NCBI RefSeq assembly: GCF_030503735.1
Contig: NZ_CP073096.1
Location: forward strand, 1,426,001 to 1,490,000
Reading direction: 5' to 3'
DNA length: 64,000 nt
Source: Corynebacterium tuberculostearicum
GTDB taxonomy: Bacteria; Actinomycetota; Actinomycetes; Mycobacteriales; Mycobacteriaceae
Made by a program: the position numbers and the translations under genes. How positions within the stretch are numbered: position 1 is the first letter of the stretch; every line of letters starts with the position of its first letter. The notes below the pieces were generated by a model. The model searched no databases, was not told where the DNA came from, and saw nothing but the letters and a program-made list of their open reading frames with translations. This document shows positions 60,321 to 64,000 of this stretch, piece by piece.

Positions 60321-60908
60321 GGGCCACCTCCTCTAAGGAAATGATCCGGTTGGCTGCTTCCGCGGCGAGGTGAGAGTGAGTCACCATGACCACACTGGCG
60401 CCATCGCGGGCGGCGGCGCGCAGGTGGGAAAGGACGGTGGATGCGGTGGCGTCGTCAAGCGCGCCCGTAGGCTCGTCAGTGAAGATATAGGGCGCCTGAG
60501 CCAGCAGTGCCCGGGCGACGGCCACGCGTTGCTGCTGCCCGCCAGAAAGCTGTGCGGGTAGGCGGCGCTCTAAACCAGCAAGGCCAAGCGAATCAAAGAC
60601 CTCTGCCACCTGGCCGCGTGTAGGGCGCCGGCCGGAAAAGCGCGCGGTCAAGGTGGCATTGCGCTGCGCGTTGAGGGATTCCAGGAGATTATAGTCTTGG
60701 AATACAAATGCACGCTGCTTGCGCCCCGGCGCGTTGACTCGGCCGGAGGTGGGCTTATCTAGCCCGGATAGCAGGTTCAGGAGCGTGGTTTTGCCGCTTC
60801 CGGAGGGCCCCATGATGGCGACGAATTCGCCCGGGGCGATGGCCACATTGACGCGATTGAGCACAGTGCGCGACCGTAGCGCTTGCTGAGGTTGTCTGCT
60901 TTTAACAT
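60304..60908 (-). CDS. ABC transporter ATPase with apparent N-terminal frameshift
   Basis: The ATPase core is intact: Walker A GPSGSGKTT, signature LSGGQQQRVAVARALL, Walker B IFTDEPTGALD and the H-loop THSH. The natural N terminus, MLKADNLSKRYGR from ATG 60908, is in another frame from the core, which begins TVLNRVNVAIAPGEFVA. One base appears to be missing near 60867-60872. A longer start at 60945 in the core frame gives MSFFCMAEWNQRH, which does not resemble an ATPase N terminus. Either the gene is inactive, or the base is a sequencing error. Confidence 0.75.
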
Positions 60909-61020
60909 GCCTTTGATTCCACTCGGCCATGCAAAAGAAAGACATGGGGCGGGCTGCCCGGAAAATGGTAGAGCTAGCTCTACTGCCCCACCCTGGGTAA
61001 GGCGGCTAGGCTCATGGGTT

Positions 61021-62160
61021 ATGCGAACCCTCAAAGCCTGCGCGTGGAGTCTCGTCCTCGGCGCGCTATTTATCCCGGCGTTGGTGGTTTCGGTGCTGAT
61101 GCTGCCGTGGATTCCGCTGGTGGGACGCGCCGCGGAATTTGTCGGCCGGTTAGGTGCGCAGTGGATGGGCGTAGAGATCCCACCCCGGCGTGCGGGCCGG
61201 TGGTTTGATTGGCAGCAGTTTTATCACCTTATCTTGCAACTTTTGATTTCGGCTGCATGCTTTGCCGCGTGGACGGCCTTGGGCTTTACAGCGGGTGTGC
61301 TGGTAATTGCGCCATTCGTGCCAAAGACCGAATTCTCCTTTGGCGAGTGGTCTACCTCCAACCGGCCGCTGATTTTCTTAACCTGTTGGCTGACCGCTTC
61401 GCTGCTGGTGGCTTTATTAGTGGGGCTCAACCGCCTCTTGGTCTTGGCATCGACCTCGCTGACTCGGCTGGCATTGAGCCCCTCGGCCGAGGAATTGGCG
61501 GCCTCGCGCGCGACGCTTATCGATGCCTTCTCTGGCGAGCGCCGCCGCATCGAGCGCGAACTGCACGATGGTCCACAGCAGTACCTCACCGCGCTCAAGC
61601 TCAACTTGGCTGCCGCAAAATTGCAAGCCCCTCCTGAGGCGCAACCGACCTTGGCCGATGCGGAACATAATGCCTCATTGGCCTTGGCCTCCCTGCGCGC
61701 GACGGTGCGTGGCATTGCCCCGCAGGTGCTTTTCGACGCCGGATTAATCCCCGCCCTCGACGAATTACTCGCCCACTCCGGGCTGGAGACCGAACTACAT
61801 GTGGAAGGCGTCGAGCGCTCGGTGGATGAGACCACTGCCCTGCTGGCTTACCATGCGGTGGCCGAGGCGCTTACCAATGGGTCCAAACATGGCGCGGCCA
61901 CTGAGGCGATGGTAACGGTTGCTTTCGGGCAGACGCTGCGCCTCGACATCGTTGACAACGGCACGGGCCCCACGGCCAAGGAGCCAGCTGAGACGGCCAT
62001 CTCGGACGCAGAAGCTCGGACGGGCACCGGCCTCGCCGGGCTGCGCGAGCGCGCCGCCGCACTGGGCGGCACGGTAAACTTTGCCGCGGCTCATGACGCT
62101 GCCGCCGGCGAACGCGGCGGCCGGCTGCGGGTCGAATTACCGCTGAAGGAGGCGGAATGA
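61021..62160 (+). CDS. NarL-type sensor histidine kinase
   Basis: A 379-residue kinase with four hydrophobic segments in residues 1-145, the HisKA_3 phosphoacceptor ERRRIERELHDGPQQYLTAL (His about residue 182) and the HATPase domain (EALTNGSKHGA, DNGTGP, GTGLAGLRERAAALGG). No large external sensor domain, so it may sense the membrane or the adjacent ABC transporter. It overlaps the regulator gene by 4 bp. Confidence 0.9.
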   Translation: MRTLKACAWSLVLGALFIPALVVSVLMLPWIPLVGRAAEFVGRLGAQWMGVEIPPRRAGRWFDWQQFYHLILQLLISAACFAAWTALGFTAGVLVIAPFVPKTEFSFGEWSTSNRPLIFLTCWLTASLLVALLVGLNRLLVLASTSLTRLALSPSAEELAASRATLIDAFSGERRRIERELHDGPQQYLTALKLNLAAAKLQAPPEAQPTLADAEHNASLALASLRATVRGIAPQVLFDAGLIPALDELLAHSGLETELHVEGVERSVDETTALLAYHAVAEALTNGSKHGAATEAMVTVAFGQTLRLDIVDNGTGPTAKEPAETAISDAEARTGTGLAGLRERAAALGGTVNFAAAHDAAAGERGGRLRVELPLKEAE

Positions 62161-62792
62161 AACTACTACTGGCGGAAGATTCCGCGCTATTGCGCGCGGG
62201 GCTCGAGCAGCTACTCAGCGCTCTGGGGCATAGCGTTACGGCGGCCACGGATGCCGAAGAACTACGCGCCGTTGCTGGGCAAGAAGATTTTGACCTTATT
62301 ATCAGCGATGTGCGCATGCCACCGACCATGACCGACGACGGCCTGCGCGCCGTGCATGACCTGCGAGCGGCCAACCCCACCCAGCCAGTGGTAGTGCTGA
62401 GCCAATACGTAGCGGCAAGCTACCTTGACCGACTCTTGGAGCACGGCGGATTCGGATACCTGCTCAAGGAACGCGTTTCTGATGTGGAAGAATTCGTGCA
62501 CACGCTAGACGAGGTCGCGCACGGCGGCACCGTGGTGGACCCCGAGGTGGTCACTGCGCTGCTCTCTGCAAAGCGCAGTGGCCTGACCCAGCTCACCGCC
62601 CGCGAGCGAGAGGTACTGGGACTTATGGCCCAAGGATTGAGCAATAAAGAAATTGAAGACACGCTCGTGCTCACCGCCGGAGCGGTAAGCAAACATGTCT
62701 CCAATGTGTTTTTAAAGCTCGGGTTTCTGCCCGAGGACTCCAACCGGCGGGTAAAGGCCGTATTGGCGTGGCTGCGCCACACCGAGCGCTAG
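62157..62792 (+). CDS. NarL/LuxR-family response regulator
   Basis: A 211-residue regulator: receiver domain with phosphoacceptor D51 (DLIISDVRMP) and C-terminal LuxR helix-turn-helix (LTAREREVLGLMAQGLSNKEIEDTLVLTAGAVSKHVSNVF). Partner of the kinase just upstream; likely target is the divergent ABC operon. Confidence 0.93.
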   Translation: MKLLLAEDSALLRAGLEQLLSALGHSVTAATDAEELRAVAGQEDFDLIISDVRMPPTMTDDGLRAVHDLRAANPTQPVVVLSQYVAASYLDRLLEHGGFGYLLKERVSDVEEFVHTLDEVAHGGTVVDPEVVTALLSAKRSGLTQLTAREREVLGLMAQGLSNKEIEDTLVLTAGAVSKHVSNVFLKLGFLPEDSNRRVKAVLAWLRHTER

Positions 62793-62814
62793 CCACACCC
62801 GGGCACGATGCTAG

Positions 62815-64000
62815 TTACTTCTTCGAGCTGAGCCCACCGAAAATATCGCTGGAACTCAGGGAGCTGCTGCCTTCTGGATCCTTGGGCGCCTCTGGGGCGT
62901 CCGGCTCGGTGGAGTCGGCGGGGTCGGTGGCGTCGTCGGCAGGCGTAGCGCCGCGGTCCTTCTTCTTGAGCGAAACCTTGTCCACCAGCGTGTTATCGGC
63001 TTCGTTGAAGGTGGTGAAGGTGAGCTTGTCATCGGAGACATCCACGCGCATATAGTCCTCGGTGTAGTCCTGGCGCCACATTGCGGTGGACTCGTGAGCA
63101 AGCTTTGGATCGATGGTCTCCATTCGCGCGCCCTTGTGCTTTTTATTATTGACATCGGTGAAGTCGTAATACTTGCCGCCACCCGCGGTGGTGGTGGTCA
63201 GGTACAGCGCCTCGCCATCCTTGGGCTCGAGGACGTCGCCGCGCTGCGGCTTCTTTTCCGGCAGGACCGGCTTATTGTTCTTCATCAGGTGGCTGCGGGT
63301 GTAGATGTGGTCGTGGCCGGAAAGCACGGCATCGACATTGAGCTCAGAAAGCACCGGGGTGAGCTTCTCGCGCAGGTTGGCGACGTCCCTATCAGAATAA
63401 TGCGTGCCCTGGGAGTACGGGCCGTGGTGCATGCCGACGACGATCCAGTCATTATCCGCGCCGCGGGATTCGATAGCCTCGCGCAGGAACTGCTCGTGAC
63501 GGGCGATATCGGCGTCGGAAGAAGCATTGGAATCCAAGCCGATGAAGAGCACGTTATTGCGCTCGAAGTAGTGGTCGCGGATATCGTCCGCCTGGTGCGG
63601 GTTGGAGAAGTGCTCATCATGATGCTTCATGGTGAGGTTATAGGTCTCGTGGTTGCCCGGGACCGTATTGGTAGGGATGTGGCGAATCTCCGGAGCGGAG
63701 AAGTATGCATCGTACTGCGGTACCTGCGCGCCCCACCCCTCAACTTGGTCACCCAGGGACCAGATCATGCTGGCATTCGGCACATGGGAAGCCGCGTGGC
63801 CGATGGTCTTGCGCCACTGTTCGGCTTGGTCATCCACCTTGAGATCTACGCCGATCTGCGGGTCTGCGACGGTAAGGAAGGACCAGTCATCGCCATTGGA
63901 GCCAGTGTTAAAAGTCTCTGGCTCGGACCAGCCGCCTTCTTCGGAGCCTACGCGGTAGGAGTACTCGGTATCCGGCTGCAGGTCGGTAGCGGTGGCGAAC
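62815..64000 (-). CDS. Purple-acid-phosphatase-like metallophosphoesterase (5' end cut by window)
   Basis: The visible 395 residues include the end of a fibronectin-like PAP N-terminal domain (ATDLQPDTEYSYRVGSEEGGW) and a full calcineurin-like phosphoesterase domain with metal ligands in TVADPQIG, WSLGDQVEGWG, VPGNHETYN, VGMHHGPYS and SGHDHIYTR. The C-terminal tail is Asp/Pro/Glu-rich. The start and any signal peptide are outside the window; the family is normally secreted and hydrolyses phosphate esters. Confidence 0.9.
   Translation of the reverse strand, partial: FATATDLQPDTEYSYRVGSEEGGWSEPETFNTGSNGDDWSFLTVADPQIGVDLKVDDQAEQWRKTIGHAASHVPNASMIWSLGDQVEGWGAQVPQYDAYFSAPEIRHIPTNTVPGNHETYNLTMKHHDEHFSNPHQADDIRDHYFERNNVLFIGLDSNASSDADIARHEQFLREAIESRGADNDWIVVGMHHGPYSQGTHYSDRDVANLREKLTPVLSELNVDAVLSGHDHIYTRSHLMKNNKPVLPEKKPQRGDVLEPKDGEALYLTTTTAGGGKYYDFTDVNNKKHKGARMETIDPKLAHESTAMWRQDYTEDYMRVDVSDDKLTFTTFNEADNTLVDKVSLKKKDRGATPADDATDPADSTEPDAPEAPKDPEGSSSLSSSDIFGGLSSKK

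Overview
The window looks like chromosome of a Corynebacterium (high-GC, mycolic-acid actinomycete). The evidence is gene content and order: a monomeric NADP isocitrate dehydrogenase, PdxR divergent from pdxST, metY-metX behind McbR-like boxes, the guaB/guaB3 - DUF5319 - rsdA - sigD - whcB - groEL1/groES block, a histidine-tailed GroEL1, LpdA, and an actinobacterial ImuA'/ImuB/DnaE2 mutasome. I cannot name the species. I saw no rRNA, tRNA or CRISPR array. Most of the window is dense, ordinary core genome; the accessory parts are one IS element, two DUF222/HNH genes, two small membrane-protein/HTH modules and a few decayed genes.

Layout. 1-4.7 kb: propionate (methylcitrate cycle) operon prpDBC with a divergent PrpR/ScfR-type regulator. 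4.7-9 kb: LpdA, an M20 amidohydrolase, an HTH regulator, upp, and a small helical protein paired with a signal-less NlpC/P60 protein. 9-22 kb: conserved actinobacterial proteins, an HSL-type esterase, a DJ-1/PfpI protein, an adenosine-deaminase-like pseudoenzyme, a D,D-carboxypeptidase, RDD and YihY membrane proteins, trpS, a TRIC-type channel, xthA and an MFS exporter. 22-29 kb: icd, an IS3-family element sitting exactly in the loop of the shared icd/pdxT terminator, pdxST and pdxR. 29-31.6 kb: metY-metX. 31.7-37.9 kb: HNH protein, folD, trmL, two PH-domain membrane proteins, and two membrane-protein/HTH modules, the first behind three precisely spaced operators. 37.9-47.6 kb: dnaE2 (with a LexA box), metQ-metN-metI, a sucrase/ferredoxin-like protein with a DtxR-like box, a lipoprotein, imuB and imuA'. 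47.6-59 kb: second HNH protein, guaA, guaB3-guaB, rsdA-sigD, whcB, a UvrA-like remnant, groES-groEL1 with a CIRCE element. 59-64 kb: ABC permease/ATPase (ATPase apparently frameshifted), a two-component system and a secreted purple-acid-phosphatase-like enzyme cut by the window end.

The most unusual signals are (i) a 13-bp word, GCTTGNCGACGCC, found 15 times on both strands, in several reading frames and in a spacer; (ii) the IS insertion inside a terminator loop; (iii) three 15-bp operators at exact 16-bp spacing; and (iv) an adenosine deaminase homologue that has lost its recognisable catalytic motifs. Methionine supply (metYX, metQNI), purine nucleotide synthesis and salvage (guaA, guaB, guaB3, upp) and SOS mutagenesis (dnaE2, imuAB) are the coherent functional themes.
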